64,000 bases of DNA from an uncultured Gemmatimonadota bacterium. Lineage in GTDB: Bacteria; Gemmatimonadota; Gemmatimonadetes; Gemmatimonadales; Gemmatimonadaceae. Location of the stretch: positions 1 to 64,000 of the forward strand of contig CAMLIT010000009.1 in the NCBI GenBank assembly GCA_946480295.1, given 5' to 3'. The notes beneath the pieces were generated by a model that did no database searches, had not been told where the DNA came from, and saw nothing but the letters and a program-made list of their open reading frames with translations. The translations under genes and the position numbers were made by a program. How positions within the stretch are numbered: the stretch's first letter is position 1; the number at the start of each line of letters is the position of its first letter. Positions 45,558-54,548 of the stretch are shown here, in pieces.

Positions 45558-47186
45558 TTGCCACCGAAGTCGACGTTGTTGGCCCTGATCGCCCTCGCCG
45601 CGTGCGCGCACGGCGTCGCGCCAGCCCCCGCTCCCGTGCCGGCGCCTGCCCCTGGGACGGTGCCTTCCGCCGCCTCCTCCGCCGCGGCGACCGACACCGC
45701 CGCCGTTTCCGCTGCCGTCGCGACGTCCGCCCCTGCCGCGAGGCAGGCGGACAGCGCCGCCGTGGATTCCGTCAGCTCCACGGAGGTGAGCAAGCGGGCC
45801 GCGGAGGTCCTCGGCGATCCGCCGGCAGACAGCGCGGCGGCGGCCGACGACGCCGGCCCCACCTGGGACATGGACGTGCGCTCGTACGAGAGCGTCGACC
45901 GCGTCCAGCACTTCGTCCGCATCTTCTCCGGTCCGTCGAAGGAGCATGTCGAGGCGGAGCTCTCCGCCGGCTCGCGCTACGAGCCGATGATCCGCGAGAA
46001 GATGCGCGAGGGCGGCCTGCCCGAGGACATGTACTACCTCGGCCTCGTCGAGAGCGGCTTCAACCCGAACGCCTATTCCAGGGCGGCGGCGGTCGGCATC
46101 TGGCAGTTCATGACCTCCACCGCCCGGGACATGGGCATGCGTGTCGACTGGTGGGTCGACGAGCGCCGCGACCCGGTGCGGTCGACGATCGCCGCGGTGC
46201 GCTTCATCCGCGGCCTGAAGGAGCAGTTCGGCTCCCTCTATCTCGCCGCCGCCGCGTACGACGGCGGCCCGGGACGGATCGCCCGCGGGTTGAGCCGCTA
46301 CGCCGACGATCTCGAGGGCACGAAGGGGGAGGACGTCTTCTTCGCCCTCGCCGACAAGGACTACCTGAAGAACGAGACCAAGGATTACGTTCCCCAGCTC
46401 ATCGCCGCCGCGCTGATCGGCAAGGATCCCCAGCGCTACGGCATGGAGATCCGGACCGAGCCCCCATACGTGTACGACTCGGTGCGCGTCGGTCCGGCCA
46501 CCCCGCTCGCCGCCATCGCGAAGGCGGCCGGCACCTCGGTCGCCACGATCAAGGACCTGAATCCGCACATCCTGCGGGGCATGACCCCTCCGCGCGGCGA
46601 GTTCAAGGTCCGCATCCCGCTCGGGAGCCGCGAGCGCTTCGACAGCGCCTTCGCCGAGCTGCCGAAGACGGAGCGCGTCGGCTACCACGTGGTCGAGTCG
46701 AGGAAGGGCGAGTACCTGGACAACCTCGCGCACCGCGTCGGTGTGACCGTCCGCGTGCTCACCGAGTACAACCCCGAGCTGCGTCGGTCGCGGAGGACGG
46801 GCCGCATCTTCGCCGGACAGCGGGTGCTGGTCCCGAACCCGGAGGTGGCTGCCGCCGCCGTGTCGGTGCCGGATCCCTCCATCGAGCGCTACCCGGGCAG
46901 CCTCACGACCAGCGTCCACGTCGTGAAGCGCGGGGAGACGCTGAGCGGCATCGCCCTCCGTTACCACTCGACGGTGAAGTCGCTGATGGCGCTGAACGGG
47001 CTGCGCCGTCCGATGATCTTCGCCGGCCAGGAGCTCGTCGTCCGCGGGCGTGTGCCGCGGAGCGGCAGCCACCACCGCCCGGAGATCCGACAGGCGGGGA
47101 GCCGGAAGCGGACGCGGACGAAGGCCAGCCACGAGCGCGCCACCACCTCGAAGAAGCACGGGTCCTCGAAGACGCCGGCGAAATAG
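45558..47186 (+). CDS. mltD: membrane-bound lytic transglycosylase D with LysM repeats
   Basis: A 542-residue lipoprotein (signal with lipobox LAAC near residue 16) followed by an Ala/Pro/Ser-rich linker, an SLT domain with catalytic Glu in GLVESGFNPNAYSRAAAVG (about residue 165) and IWQFM, then two clear LysM repeats (VVESRKGEYLDNLAHRVGVT; VVKRGETLSGIALRYHSTVK) and a weaker one before them, and a basic Lys/Arg tail. It cleaves murein glycan strands from the envelope. The TTG at 45558 was chosen because AAGGAGG lies four bases upstream and the lipoprotein signal starts there. Confidence 0.9.
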   Translation: MPPKSTLLALIALAACAHGVAPAPAPVPAPAPGTVPSAASSAAATDTAAVSAAVATSAPAARQADSAAVDSVSSTEVSKRAAEVLGDPPADSAAAADDAGPTWDMDVRSYESVDRVQHFVRIFSGPSKEHVEAELSAGSRYEPMIREKMREGGLPEDMYYLGLVESGFNPNAYSRAAAVGIWQFMTSTARDMGMRVDWWVDERRDPVRSTIAAVRFIRGLKEQFGSLYLAAAAYDGGPGRIARGLSRYADDLEGTKGEDVFFALADKDYLKNETKDYVPQLIAAALIGKDPQRYGMEIRTEPPYVYDSVRVGPATPLAAIAKAAGTSVATIKDLNPHILRGMTPPRGEFKVRIPLGSRERFDSAFAELPKTERVGYHVVESRKGEYLDNLAHRVGVTVRVLTEYNPELRRSRRTGRIFAGQRVLVPNPEVAAAAVSVPDPSIERYPGSLTTSVHVVKRGETLSGIALRYHSTVKSLMALNGLRRPMIFAGQELVVRGRVPRSGSHHRPEIRQAGSRKRTRTKASHERATTSKKHGSSKTPAK

Positions 47187-47218
47187 CGATCGCGCCGCGG
47201 CGACGGATATAAAGAAGA

Positions 47219-47243
47219 AGCGCCACCCCATCGGGGTGGCGCT
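47219..47243. terminator. bidirectional terminator
   Basis: AGCGCCACCCC and GGGGTGGCGCT form a perfect 11-bp stem around ATC. On the minus strand it is followed by TTCTTCTTTAT, so it mainly ends the transglycosylase gene at 47271, and it also lies after mltD. Confidence 0.8.
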
Positions 47244-47270
47244 CCGGTCAGGCTGGTACCGCGGGCGTGG

Positions 47271-47978
47271 TCACTCGATCACGCCCGATCCTTTGTATCC
47301 CCTCATCACCTGCCGGTCGTAGCCGTTGGTCGGGTTCTCGCCCGCGCGGATGGCGTCCTGCACCGCGACCTCGCCGCGGTTGTAGACCAGGAGCGCGAGG
47401 TTGACGTTGCCGTGGTACTGGTCGACGAGCGTCCGCAGGTAGCGCAGCCCGACGTGCAGGTTCGTCTTCGCGTCGTACAGGCCGTCGCGGGTGACCCCCT
47501 TCCGGAAGAACCTCGCCGTCGCGGGCATGACCTGCGTCAGGCCGACGGCTCCCTTGGGGCTCGTCGCGTGCTCGTTGAAGTCGCTCTCCTGGCGAACCAG
47601 CCGGAAGGCGAGGTCGGGATCGATCCCCTCTTCCAGCGCGATGTCGAAGATGCTGGTCGCGAGGTCGCCGGTGACCTTGTAGCGGGAGGAGAACTGGAGG
47701 ATCCGGGTCGCCCGATCGAGCTGCGCGCGAACCAGATTCAGGTCGCCCTTCGTCGTTTCCAGCTCCGAACGGAGCTTGTCCGATTCACCGCCCAGGCCGA
47801 AGAAGTGGGAGGAGTGGTGCAGTTCGGCCGCCATCGCGGTAGTCGGCTCGGCCTTGCGATGCGTGACGAGGAAAGCGCACGCAGCGACAAAGCCTACGAC
47901 GTAAAGCGCCTGGACCAGGCGTCTGCGTCGTCGCAGACCATCGCCGCGGTGCACGTACGTGCCACGGAGATTTCGCAT
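47271..47978 (-). CDS. lytic transglycosylase with N-terminal anchor
   Basis: A 235-residue protein with an Arg-rich cytosolic start, one transmembrane helix (about 24-40), a coiled-coil (DKLRSELETTKGDLNLVRAQ) and a C-terminal SLT domain with catalytic Glu in LVRQESDFNEHATSPKGAVG and LTQVMPATA, ending RQVMRGYKG. It cuts peptidoglycan at the periplasmic face. The ATG at 47978 has no strong ribosome site. It is convergent with mltD, so two murein enzymes face each other across one terminator. Confidence 0.88.
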   Translation of the reverse strand: MRNLRGTYVHRGDGLRRRRRLVQALYVVGFVAACAFLVTHRKAEPTTAMAAELHHSSHFFGLGGESDKLRSELETTKGDLNLVRAQLDRATRILQFSSRYKVTGDLATSIFDIALEEGIDPDLAFRLVRQESDFNEHATSPKGAVGLTQVMPATARFFRKGVTRDGLYDAKTNLHVGLRYLRTLVDQYHGNVNLALLVYNRGEVAVQDAIRAGENPTNGYDRQVMRGYKGSGVIE

Positions 47979-48038
47979 AAATCGTTTGGGAGCAACAGGT
48001 TAACTGCAAGTACAGCCCGCCTACTGCTGCTCTGGACA

Positions 48039-48539
48039 CTAAGGCGCAACGGAGGTGCCATCAAGTCTTGACCATTGGCCGGCCTTGCCACCTGATTTCT
48101 CGGCTAACGATATATCGGAGATCGTCATCCCGCGATCGAGCGCCTTCGCCATGTCGTAGATGGTAAGCAGCGCCACCGCCGTCGCCGTCAGCGCCTCCAT
48201 CTCCACGCCCGTCCGACCCACCGTGCGCGCCGTCGCTTCCACGTGGACGCCCGGCAACGCCTCGTCCAGCGTGAAGGCCACCTGCACGTCGTGCAAGCTG
48301 AGCGGATGACAGAGAGGGATGAGCTCCGCCGTGCGCTTCGCACCCATGATCCCGGCCACGCGCGCCACCGAGAGCACGTCCCCCTTCTTCACCTCGTTCG
48401 CGCGGATCGCCGCCAGCGTCGCCGGCTGCATCCGGATCGAACCCGTGGCGCGCGCCACCCGCGCCGTCTCCGCCTTCGCCGAGACGTCCACCATCCGCGC
48501 CTCGCCCGTCGGCGCCACGTGGGACAGCTCGTCGCTCAT
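48039..48539 (-). CDS. moaC: cyclic pyranopterin monophosphate synthase
   Basis: A 166-residue Moa[54 protein letters not shown] and the C-terminal [20 protein letters not shown] with [11 protein letters not shown] are all diagnostic. It forms cPMP in molybdenum cofactor synthesis together with MoaA, which is not in the window. The ATG at 48539 overlaps the holB stop as ATGA. Confidence 0.96.
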   Translation of the reverse strand: MSDELSHVAPTGEARMVDVSAKAETARVARATGSIRMQPATLAAIRANEVKKGDVLSVARVAGIMGAKRTAELIPLCHPLSLHDVQVAFTLDEALPGVHVEATARTVGRTGVEMEALTATAVALLTIYDMAKALDRGMTISDISLAEKSGGKAGQWSRLDGTSVAP

Positions 48540-49612
48540 CGCAGCGCTCCCGCCAGCTCCCGCAGCAGCGAGGCGGCCAGCAGTTGGGGGTTCACGTTGC
48601 CCGACGCGAGCTCCTTCGCCCGCTCGACCGCCTCGACGGCGCGCGCCGATCCTTCGGCGGCGCGGTCGTCGGCCATCCCGACCGCCGACCGCGCGCGCTC
48701 GTGCAGGAGCACCGTGAGTGCGTCCAGGGTGTCGCTGAAGGCGCCCCGCGCCTCCTTCACTCCCTGGGCGAAGGCCGTCCTGTACCGGGCCGCCGGATCG
48801 CGCGCCGTCGCCGCCTCGATCAGTCGGCGGGCATTGGCCACCGCCTGCGACCACTCGGCCGCCGCGAACAGCCGGCCCGGCGCGCCGCCGGCGATCCGCA
48901 GGCGATCCTCGGCGCTGCTCCCGACCCCCTCCTTGTCCAGCCGCTGCGCTACCGCGGGGTCGGCGAGGAAGGCACGCATGTCGGCGTCGCCCAGCGGCGG
49001 CACGCGCAGCTGGACCACCCGCGAGCGGATGGTCGGGAGCAGCGCGCCCGGCTCGCTCGACGTCAGGATGAGCTGCGTATCCGCCGGCGGCTCCTCCAGC
49101 AGCTTGAGGAAGGCGTTCGCCGCCTGCTCGGCGCCCTCCTGCGGCACCATGCGCTCGGCCTCGCCGACGATGAAGATCTTCCGCTTGCCCATGGCCGGCG
49201 ACACCGCCGCCGCGCCGACGATCGCATGCACCGTCGCGATGAAGATGCCTTCCATCCCGCCGGGCGCCGCGTACAGGCCGTGGTCGGCGACGCGGTCCGC
49301 GGTCGCTTCGGCGAGGTCCTGCAGCGCCTCCTGCGGAGTGAAGTCGGACTCCTTCATCCGCGGCCGGGCGAAGAACCAGTGCAGGTCGGGGTGCGTCAGC
49401 TCGCCGGAGAAGCGGCAGTGCTGACATCTCCCGCACGGGCGCGGGCCGTCGCCGGCACAGAGCAGCACCTGCGCGAGCCAGAGCGCGAGCCGCTGCTTCC
49501 CGACCCCGCGCGGCCCGACCAGCAGCAGGCTCGCCGGCAGCGTCCCCTGAGCCGCGGCGGAGAGCAGATGGTCGCGGAGCCTGTGGTGGCCGTAGAGAGG
49601 GACGATGGGCAT
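48536..49612 (-). CDS. holB: DNA polymerase III subunit delta'
   Basis: A 358-residue clamp-loader subunit: [18 protein letters not shown]-loop-like [12 protein letters not shown] (about 33-44), a four-Cys zinc module containing CGRCQHC (about 60-66), [25 protein letters not shown] and the SRC-like [10 protein letters not shown]. It opens and loads the beta clamp. The ATG at 49612 begins the conserved domain. It is coupled to moaC by a 4-base overlap. Element B begins 18 bases upstream of its start. Confidence 0.92.
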   Translation of the reverse strand: MPIVPLYGHHRLRDHLLSAAAQGTLPASLLLVGPRGVGKQRLALWLAQVLLCAGDGPRPCGRCQHCRFSGELTHPDLHWFFARPRMKESDFTPQEALQDLAEATADRVADHGLYAAPGGMEGIFIATVHAIVGAAAVSPAMGKRKIFIVGEAERMVPQEGAEQAANAFLKLLEEPPADTQLILTSSEPGALLPTIRSRVVQLRVPPLGDADMRAFLADPAVAQRLDKEGVGSSAEDRLRIAGGAPGRLFAAAEWSQAVANARRLIEAATARDPAARYRTAFAQGVKEARGAFSDTLDALTVLLHERARSAVGMADDRAAEGSARAVEAVERAKELASGNVNPQLLAASLLRELAGALR

Positions 49613-49629
49613 GGCGGAAGATACGCGGC

Positions 49630-50109
49630 GGGAGGCGGGAGGGGGGAGGCGGGAGGCGTCGCGGCTGGCCACTTCCGCCGTGCGCCTGGGCCGCGACCAC
49701 TATGGCATCAACGCCGATTGGACACGGATGCCGCGGAGGTCACGGATGCCACGGATGGCCCCGGCGCGCCGGGGAAGTGGGCGGTGAAGACCGATGCACG
49801 GCGATTCTTGCTCCCTCGCGCCCCCCGCTGATCCTTCTACCCAGCCGGCTACAAAAACGCCGACGCGAATTGAACGAACATCGTGCGAATCGGCGCGAAT
49901 GGAGGCAGCGGTGGGGGCGCCGGGTCCCGGATTGGCCGCAGTGAGGGGAGCTCTCGCGGCGCACGGACCGATCCGCGCCGATCCGCGGCATCCGTGTTCA
50001 TCCGCGTTCCCCAACGTGTGATGCCGCCCGATCGCGGAGCGCCACGCACGGCGGTAGTGGCCCGGGATGCCCGCGTCCCTCGTCCCTCGTCCCCCGTCCC
50101 TCGTCCCCC
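49630..50109. repeat. dispersed intergenic element, copy B
   Basis: A 480-bp element filling the gap between holB and the macrodomain gene. The left end has four G-rich heptamers (GGGAGGC, GGGAGGG, GGGAGGC x2; 49630-49657); the right end has five C-rich heptamers (GTCCCTC or GTCCCCC; 50075-50109). Inside it carries an inverted copy (49720-49750) of the word at 13371-13403, a stretch at 49863-49890 matching copy C at 52191-52217, and a direct repeat built from ATCCGCG (49971-50008). No open frame is shared with the other copies. Confidence 0.8.
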
Positions 50110-50142
50110 CACATTCCCTGTCCCCGCTCCCCACTCCCCGTG

Positions 50143-50652
50143 TCACCCTCTCGCCCTCAGCGCCGACAGCGTCTCGCGGTAGAGCCGCTCGCTCGCGACG
50201 TCGTACAGGCAGGCGATCACCCGATCGAAGGCATTTTCGTGCGCCATCATCGACTCGAGGGCGATCTTCGCCGCGGGCGCCTTGGGGAAGCCGTACGCTC
50301 CGGTGGAGATCGCGGGGAACGCGATCGTGCGGATCTCGCCCGATTCGCGGGTGATGCGGAAGACGTTCTCGTAGGCGCGCGCGAGGAGCGCCGCCTCGCC
50401 GTGCCCGCCGCCGTGCCAGACGGGGCCCACCGCGTGGATGACGAAGCGGGCTGGGAGCCGATAGCCGCGCGTGAGCACGGCGTCTCCCGTCGGACACCCG
50501 GGGTACCGAAGCAGCTCGTGGTAGAGCTCCGGGCCGGCGGCGGCGTGTATCGCGCCGTCCACGCCGCCGCCCCCGCGCAGCGACTCGTTCGCGGCATTCA
50601 CGATCGCGTCCACCTCGAGCGTCGTGATGTCGCCGACCATGATGTCGATCAT
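50143..50652 (-). CDS. ymdB: macrodomain O-acetyl-ADP-ribose deacetylase-like protein
   Basis: A 169-residue single macrodomain: VGDITTLEVDAIVNAANESL, GGGGVDGAIHAAAG, PTGDAVLTRGYRLPARFVIH and TIAFPAISTGAYGFPKAPAA are the MacroD signatures, including the ADP-ribose loops. It should bind and hydrolyse ADP-ribose derivatives, reversing ADP-ribosylation. The ATG at 50652 is divergent from the P1 peptidase gene with 33 bases between them. It lies between elements B and C. Confidence 0.93.
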   Translation of the reverse strand: MIDIMVGDITTLEVDAIVNAANESLRGGGGVDGAIHAAAGPELYHELLRYPGCPTGDAVLTRGYRLPARFVIHAVGPVWHGGGHGEAALLARAYENVFRITRESGEIRTIAFPAISTGAYGFPKAPAAKIALESMMAHENAFDRVIACLYDVASERLYRETLSALRARG

Positions 50653-50685
50653 CGATCCACCCTCTGATCACGCCACGGAGACCAC

Positions 50686-51828
50686 ATGCACCTGGCCAGC
50701 ACGCTCACCCTCCTCGCGCTCGCCGCGGCGTGCGCATCCACCGTCGAGGCGCAGCGGGCGCGCGCTCGCGACCTCGGCGTCCGGCCCGGAATCTTCCAGC
50801 CCGGGCGATGGAACGCCATCACCGACGTCGCGGGCGTTCGCGTCGGGCAGGCCACGGTCGTCGAGGGCGACTCCGTGCGCACCGGCGTCACGGCGATCCT
50901 CCCGCACCCCGGCAACCTCTTCCTCGAGCGCGTGCCGGCGGCGCTGTTCGTGGGGAACGGCTTCGGGAAGCTCGTCGGCGCGACGCAGCTCGACGAGCTC
51001 GGCGAGCTCGAGACGCCGATCGTCCTCACCTGCACGCTCTGCGTGTGGCATGCCGCCGACGGCCTGGTGGGCTGGATGCTCGAGCAGCCGGGGATGCAGG
51101 ACGTGCGCTCGATCAACCCCGTGGTGGCCGAGACGAACGACGGGACGCTCAACGCGATCCGGAGCCGCCCGATCACGGCGGCGCACGTGCGCGCGGCGCT
51201 CGACTCGGCGGCGAGCGGGCCGGTGGCCGAGGGGAGCGTGGGCGCGGGCACGGGAACGATCGCCTTCGGCTGGAAGGGAGGGATCGGCACGTCGTCGCGC
51301 GTCCTCCCCGCCTCGCTCGGCGGATGGACGGTGGGCGTGCTCGTGCAGACGAACTTCGGCGGCGTGCTCCAGGTGCTCGGGGCGCCGGTCGGCAAGGCGC
51401 TCGGCCGTTATTCCTTCCAGCGCGACGTGCAGACGCCAAACGAGCGCGGCGACGGCTCGTGCGTGATGGTGGTCGCGACGGACGCGCCGCTCTCCGATCG
51501 CAACCTGCGCCGCCTCGCGAAGCGCGCGATCATGGGGCTCGCGCGCACCGGGTCGTCGGCGGCCAATGGCTCCGGCGACTACGTGCTCGCCTTCTCGACC
51601 AGCCCGAAGGTCCGCCGTCCCTACGGCGCGAAGCGCCTGACGACGGAGGAGCTGGGGAACGACGAGATGTCGGGGCTCTTCGAGGCGGTGGTCGAGACGA
51701 CGGAGGAAGCGATCTACGACTCGCTCTTCCAGGCGACGACGGTGACCGGGAACGGCCACATGGTTGAGGCGATCCCGCTGGACAAGGTGCGGGAGGTGCT
51801 GGAGCGGTATCGGGTGGGGGAGAGATAG
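50686..51828 (+). CDS. P1 family (DmpA-type) peptidase
   Basis: A 380-residue exported N-terminal-nucleophile peptidase. Signal peptide to about residue 23 (TVEAQ), then ITDVAGVRVGQATVVEGD, ILPHPGN, VNPVVAETNDG-like segment, GAGTGTIAFGWKGGIGTSSR (cleavage and nucleophile region about 187-206) and the conserved end VTGNGHMVEAIPLD. Such enzymes self-cleave before a Ser/Thr and act as L-aminopeptidase/D-esterases. The ATG at 50686 follows a weak GGAGA site. The stop is followed after three bases by the G-rich end of element C. Confidence 0.9.
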   Translation: MHLASTLTLLALAAACASTVEAQRARARDLGVRPGIFQPGRWNAITDVAGVRVGQATVVEGDSVRTGVTAILPHPGNLFLERVPAALFVGNGFGKLVGATQLDELGELETPIVLTCTLCVWHAADGLVGWMLEQPGMQDVRSINPVVAETNDGTLNAIRSRPITAAHVRAALDSAASGPVAEGSVGAGTGTIAFGWKGGIGTSSRVLPASLGGWTVGVLVQTNFGGVLQVLGAPVGKALGRYSFQRDVQTPNERGDGSCVMVVATDAPLSDRNLRRLAKRAIMGLARTGSSAANGSGDYVLAFSTSPKVRRPYGAKRLTTEELGNDEMSGLFEAVVETTEEAIYDSLFQATTVTGNGHMVEAIPLDKVREVLERYRVGER

Positions 51829-51831
51829 GGC

Positions 51832-52389
51832 GGGAGGCGGGAGGCGGGAGGCGGGAGGCGGGAGGCGTGGGGCTCCTCGGCCGTCCGGGCTCCGCGCGCG
51901 GCCGCCGGTCACTCTACTCAGCCGGCTGCGAACCACTCGACACGGATGCCACGGGAACGGCGGATCGGCACGGATGGGATGAGGGGGGAGGGGACCGGGT
52001 CCCGGGCCGGCCGGGGCGCGAGGGGCTCTCCCGCCGCACGGAGCGATTCGCACGATTCGGCAGTTCATTCGTGGTCATTCGCGTCTTCCATCGTGTGATG
52101 TCGGCGCGACCGCAGAGCCCGACGCACGGCGCGACCGGGCCCTGTCGCGCCGCCGCTGGCCCCTCTATCCGGCCAGCATCCAAAGAGAAGACGCGAATTG
52201 AATGGACATCGTGCGAATGGGGTGAGGGATCCGCGACCTGACGGCCGGGCCGGCGCGGTGCGAAAAGCCGTCTCGCCAGGAGGAGCGATCCGTCGCATCC
52301 GTGACCTCCGTCGAATCCGTGTTCCCCGCAGAGCCCGACGCACGCAGCGACGTAGCCGGCCTGATCGCGTCCCTCGTCCCTCGTCCCGT
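51832..52389. repeat. dispersed intergenic element, copy C
   Basis: A 558-bp element. The left end has five perfect GGGAGGC heptamers (51832-51866), able to form a G-quadruplex; the right end has GTCCCTC x2 and GTCCCGT (52369-52389). The interior from about 52036 to 52328 aligns with most of copy A and includes 33 identical bases. Additional words (51938-51977) resemble the inverted module of copy B. The sequence GAGCCCGACGCACG occurs twice (about 52114 and 52331). Confidence 0.85.
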
Positions 52390-52440
52390 CAGGGCACGCT
52401 TCCTGTACCACTCGCCTCGGCATCTCAACCTCGAGGACAT

Positions 52441-52686
52441 ATGGGCGGAAAGCGTCCTGACCAGCACAACATCGATCCGGCCGAAGCCGGCTCCACCGAT
52501 TACAAGTGGCGGCACGAGGGGCGTAGCCGGGGCGAGAATCTCGCCGACGACGACAAGCAGAAGCTCGCGTCCAATCCGCACGACCAGCCGATGATCCCGG
52601 AGAGCATCCCGAATCCGGCGCTCCGCGAGCTGCGCGAGCGGAAGGGACAGGCGAACGACGAGAATCTCCCCGACGAGAACGGCTGA
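52441..52686 (+). CDS. hypothetical hydrophilic protein, 81 aa
   Basis: A small, highly charged protein (DQHNIDPAEAGSTDYKWRHE, ENLADDDKQKL, RERKGQANDENLPDENG), probably disordered, not recognised. The ATG at 52441 follows GAGGA closely. It begins 51 bases after element C and ends 10 bases before the PfpI-like gene, so both are probably co-transcribed; small hydrophilic proteins next to stress genes are common, but the function is unknown. Confidence 0.65.
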   Translation: MGGKRPDQHNIDPAEAGSTDYKWRHEGRSRGENLADDDKQKLASNPHDQPMIPESIPNPALRELRERKGQANDENLPDENG

Positions 52687-52696
52687 GGCGGGGCGC

Positions 52697-53371
52697 ATGA
52701 CGCTCGGACTGAAGGGAAAGCGGATCGCGATCCTCGCGACGGACGGGGTGGAGCAGGTTGAGCTCGTCGAGCCCCGAAAGGCGCTGGAGGCCGCCGGTGC
52801 GGAGACGGAGCTCGTGTCGACGAAGGCGGGGGAGATCCAGGCCGTCAACCACCTCGACAGGGGCGACCGCTTTCCGGTGGATCGCACGCTCGACGATGCG
52901 CACGCGGCGCAGTACGCCGCGCTGGTCGTCCCCGGTGGCGTGGCGAATCCCGACGCGCTCCGCATGGACCCGCGCGCGGTGCAGTTCGTCCGCGAGTTCA
53001 TGGTGGCGGACAAGCCCGTGGCGGCGATCTGCTACGGGCCCTGGCTGCTCGTCGAGGCCGACGTGGTGCGCGGGCGCACGCTCACGTCCTGGCCCAGCCT
53101 GAGGACCGACATCAGGAACGCGGGCGGCGAGTGGGTCGACGAGCCGGTGCGCGTCGACGAGAAGCTGATCACGAGCCGCAAGCCCGCCGACCTGGCGGCG
53201 TTCGACGCGGCGATCGTGCGCGAGTTCGCCGACGACATCGCCCAGGCCCGGGTGGACGAGCTCTCGGAGGAGAGCTTCCCGGCGAGCGATGCGCCGCCGG
53301 GCCCGATCTCCATCGGGGCGGAGCGGCGGGGACCGGCGAGCGGGCGCGGGGAACCGGAAGCGCGGCCCTGA
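52697..53371 (+). CDS. PfpI/DJ-1 family protein
   Basis: A 224-residue class I glutamine-amidotransferase-fold protein: RIAILATDGVEQVELVEPRK, VVPGGVANPD and the nucleophile elbow AAICYGPWLLVEA (Cys about 115, with Tyr where His is common). Close relatives are stress proteases or deglycases. After residue 175 there is a short extension with VDELSEESFPASDAPPG, a tail motif also found in other small stress proteins. The ATG at 52697 is ten bases after the 81-aa gene. Confidence 0.9.
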   Translation: MTLGLKGKRIAILATDGVEQVELVEPRKALEAAGAETELVSTKAGEIQAVNHLDRGDRFPVDRTLDDAHAAQYAALVVPGGVANPDALRMDPRAVQFVREFMVADKPVAAICYGPWLLVEADVVRGRTLTSWPSLRTDIRNAGGEWVDEPVRVDEKLITSRKPADLAAFDAAIVREFADDIAQARVDELSEESFPASDAPPGPISIGAERRGPASGRGEPEARP

Positions 53372-53450
53372 GCGCGGGCGGACGCGTCCCGCGTCGCGTG
53401 CCGTGATGCACGCGCGGCGCGGGGCGCGCAGCGCCGGGTGCGTCAGCGGT

Positions 53451-53465
53451 CTTTGCAATACAAAG
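53451..53465. promoter_or_regulatory. palindromic operator candidate
   Basis: CTTTG-CAATA-CAAAG, a perfect 5-5-5 inverted repeat in a short AT-rich island, 37 bases upstream of the membrane-protein start. The second gene of this pair encodes a winged-helix regulator, so autoregulation is likely (inference). Confidence 0.6.
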
Positions 53466-53502
53466 TACTTGCTTTCGCTCCACCGCCGCCGTACCATTGG
53501 GC

Positions 53503-54120
53503 ATGGCCCGCGTCGTCCCCCTCCAGCCAGCCGCCCAGCGCGATCCGCCCGAGATGCAGGCGCGCGCCATGGACAACCTGCGCTTCATCCGCGAGACGAT
53601 GGAGCGCGCCGGCACCTTCACCGCCGTCTCCGGGTGGGGTGAGATCGTCATCGGATTGACCGCCATCATCGCGGCCCTCGTCGCGCGCGAGCAGGCCCGC
53701 CCCGGGACCTGGGTCGCCGTGTGGCTCGTCGAGGCCGCGCTCGCCGCCGGGCTCTCCGCGGCGTTCATGGCGGCCAAGGCCCGCGCCGCGAAGGTCCCAC
53801 TCCTCTCCGGGCCGGTCCGCAAGCTCGTCCTCAGCTTCTCCCCGCCGCTCTTCGTCGGCATGCTCATGACCGCGGTGTTCCTCGCCCGCGGCCTCCAGAC
53901 CATGCTCCCCGGCGTGTGGATGCTGCTCTACGGCACGGGCGTCATGACCGCGGGTACCTACTCGGTGCGGATCGTCCCCGTGATGGGCGCGGCGTTCATG
54001 GGCCTCGGCGCCGTCGCGCTCCTCTCGCCGGCCTCATGGAACTTCCCGCTGCTCGTCGCCGGCTTCGGCGGCCTGCACATCCTCTTTGGAACCCTCATCG
54101 CACGGAGGCACGGTGGCTAA
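53503..54120 (+). CDS. integral membrane protein next to winged-helix regulator
   Basis: A 205-residue protein with a soluble N-terminal helix (MDNLRFIRETMERAG) and about six transmembrane helices (from residue 45 on: GEIVIGLTAIIAALVA; PPLFVGMLMTAVFLA and others). I do not recognise a transport or enzyme motif. The ATG at 53503 lies within the short leader after the palindrome. Its last 8 bases overlap the regulator gene, a combination known as a regulator plus membrane-protein pair in other Gram-negatives. Confidence 0.75.
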   Translation: MARVVPLQPAAQRDPPEMQARAMDNLRFIRETMERAGTFTAVSGWGEIVIGLTAIIAALVAREQARPGTWVAVWLVEAALAAGLSAAFMAAKARAAKVPLLSGPVRKLVLSFSPPLFVGMLMTAVFLARGLQTMLPGVWMLLYGTGVMTAGTYSVRIVPVMGAAFMGLGAVALLSPASWNFPLLVAGFGGLHILFGTLIARRHGG

Positions 54121-54517
54121 GCACGGAGCACTCCCCGAGGAGCGCGACGGGCATCGCGACGAGCGCGAGCGCGCCAAGCCCCAGCCTCTCCGCAGCGTCG
54201 GCGGGAAGGGAACGGCCGAGGGGCCGCTGGCCCTCGATCGGCTGATCCACGAGCGCATCCGCCTCGGCATCCTCAGCGCGCTCGCCGTCAACGAAGCGAT
54301 GAGCTTCAACGACCTCAAGAAGCTGCTCGGCACCACCGACGGGAACCTCAGCGTCCACGCCCGCAAGCTCGAGGAGGCGAACTACATCGCCTGCACCAAG
54401 AGCTTCGAGGGGCGCGTGCCGAAGACCGAGTACGCCATCACCGCCGCCGGGCGCCGCGCGCTCGAGCGCTATCTCGACCACATGGAGGCGCTCATTCGCG
54501 CCACGCGCGAGCGCTGA
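54113..54517 (+). CDS. winged-helix transcriptional regulator (HTH_34 type)
   Basis: A 134-residue regulator. After a disordered 40-residue start comes a winged helix: LDRLIHERIRLGILSALAVN, MSFNDLKKLLGTTDGNLSVH (recognition helix) and the wing RVPKTEYAITAAGRRAL, with a C-terminal helix. The GTG at 54113 has GGAGG at 54104-54108 and overlaps the membrane-protein gene by 8 bases. It likely binds the palindrome at 53451 and controls its own operon (inference). Confidence 0.85.
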   Translation: MAKHGALPEERDGHRDERERAKPQPLRSVGGKGTAEGPLALDRLIHERIRLGILSALAVNEAMSFNDLKKLLGTTDGNLSVHARKLEEANYIACTKSFEGRVPKTEYAITAAGRRALERYLDHMEALIRATRER

Positions 54518-54548
54518 CGCGTTCGCCGCCCACGACAGGAACCCGGCA

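Noticed and set aside
50075..50109. CRISPR array at the heptamer tracts
   Set aside because: The units are 7 bp and contiguous without spacers, so they are simple tandem repeats.
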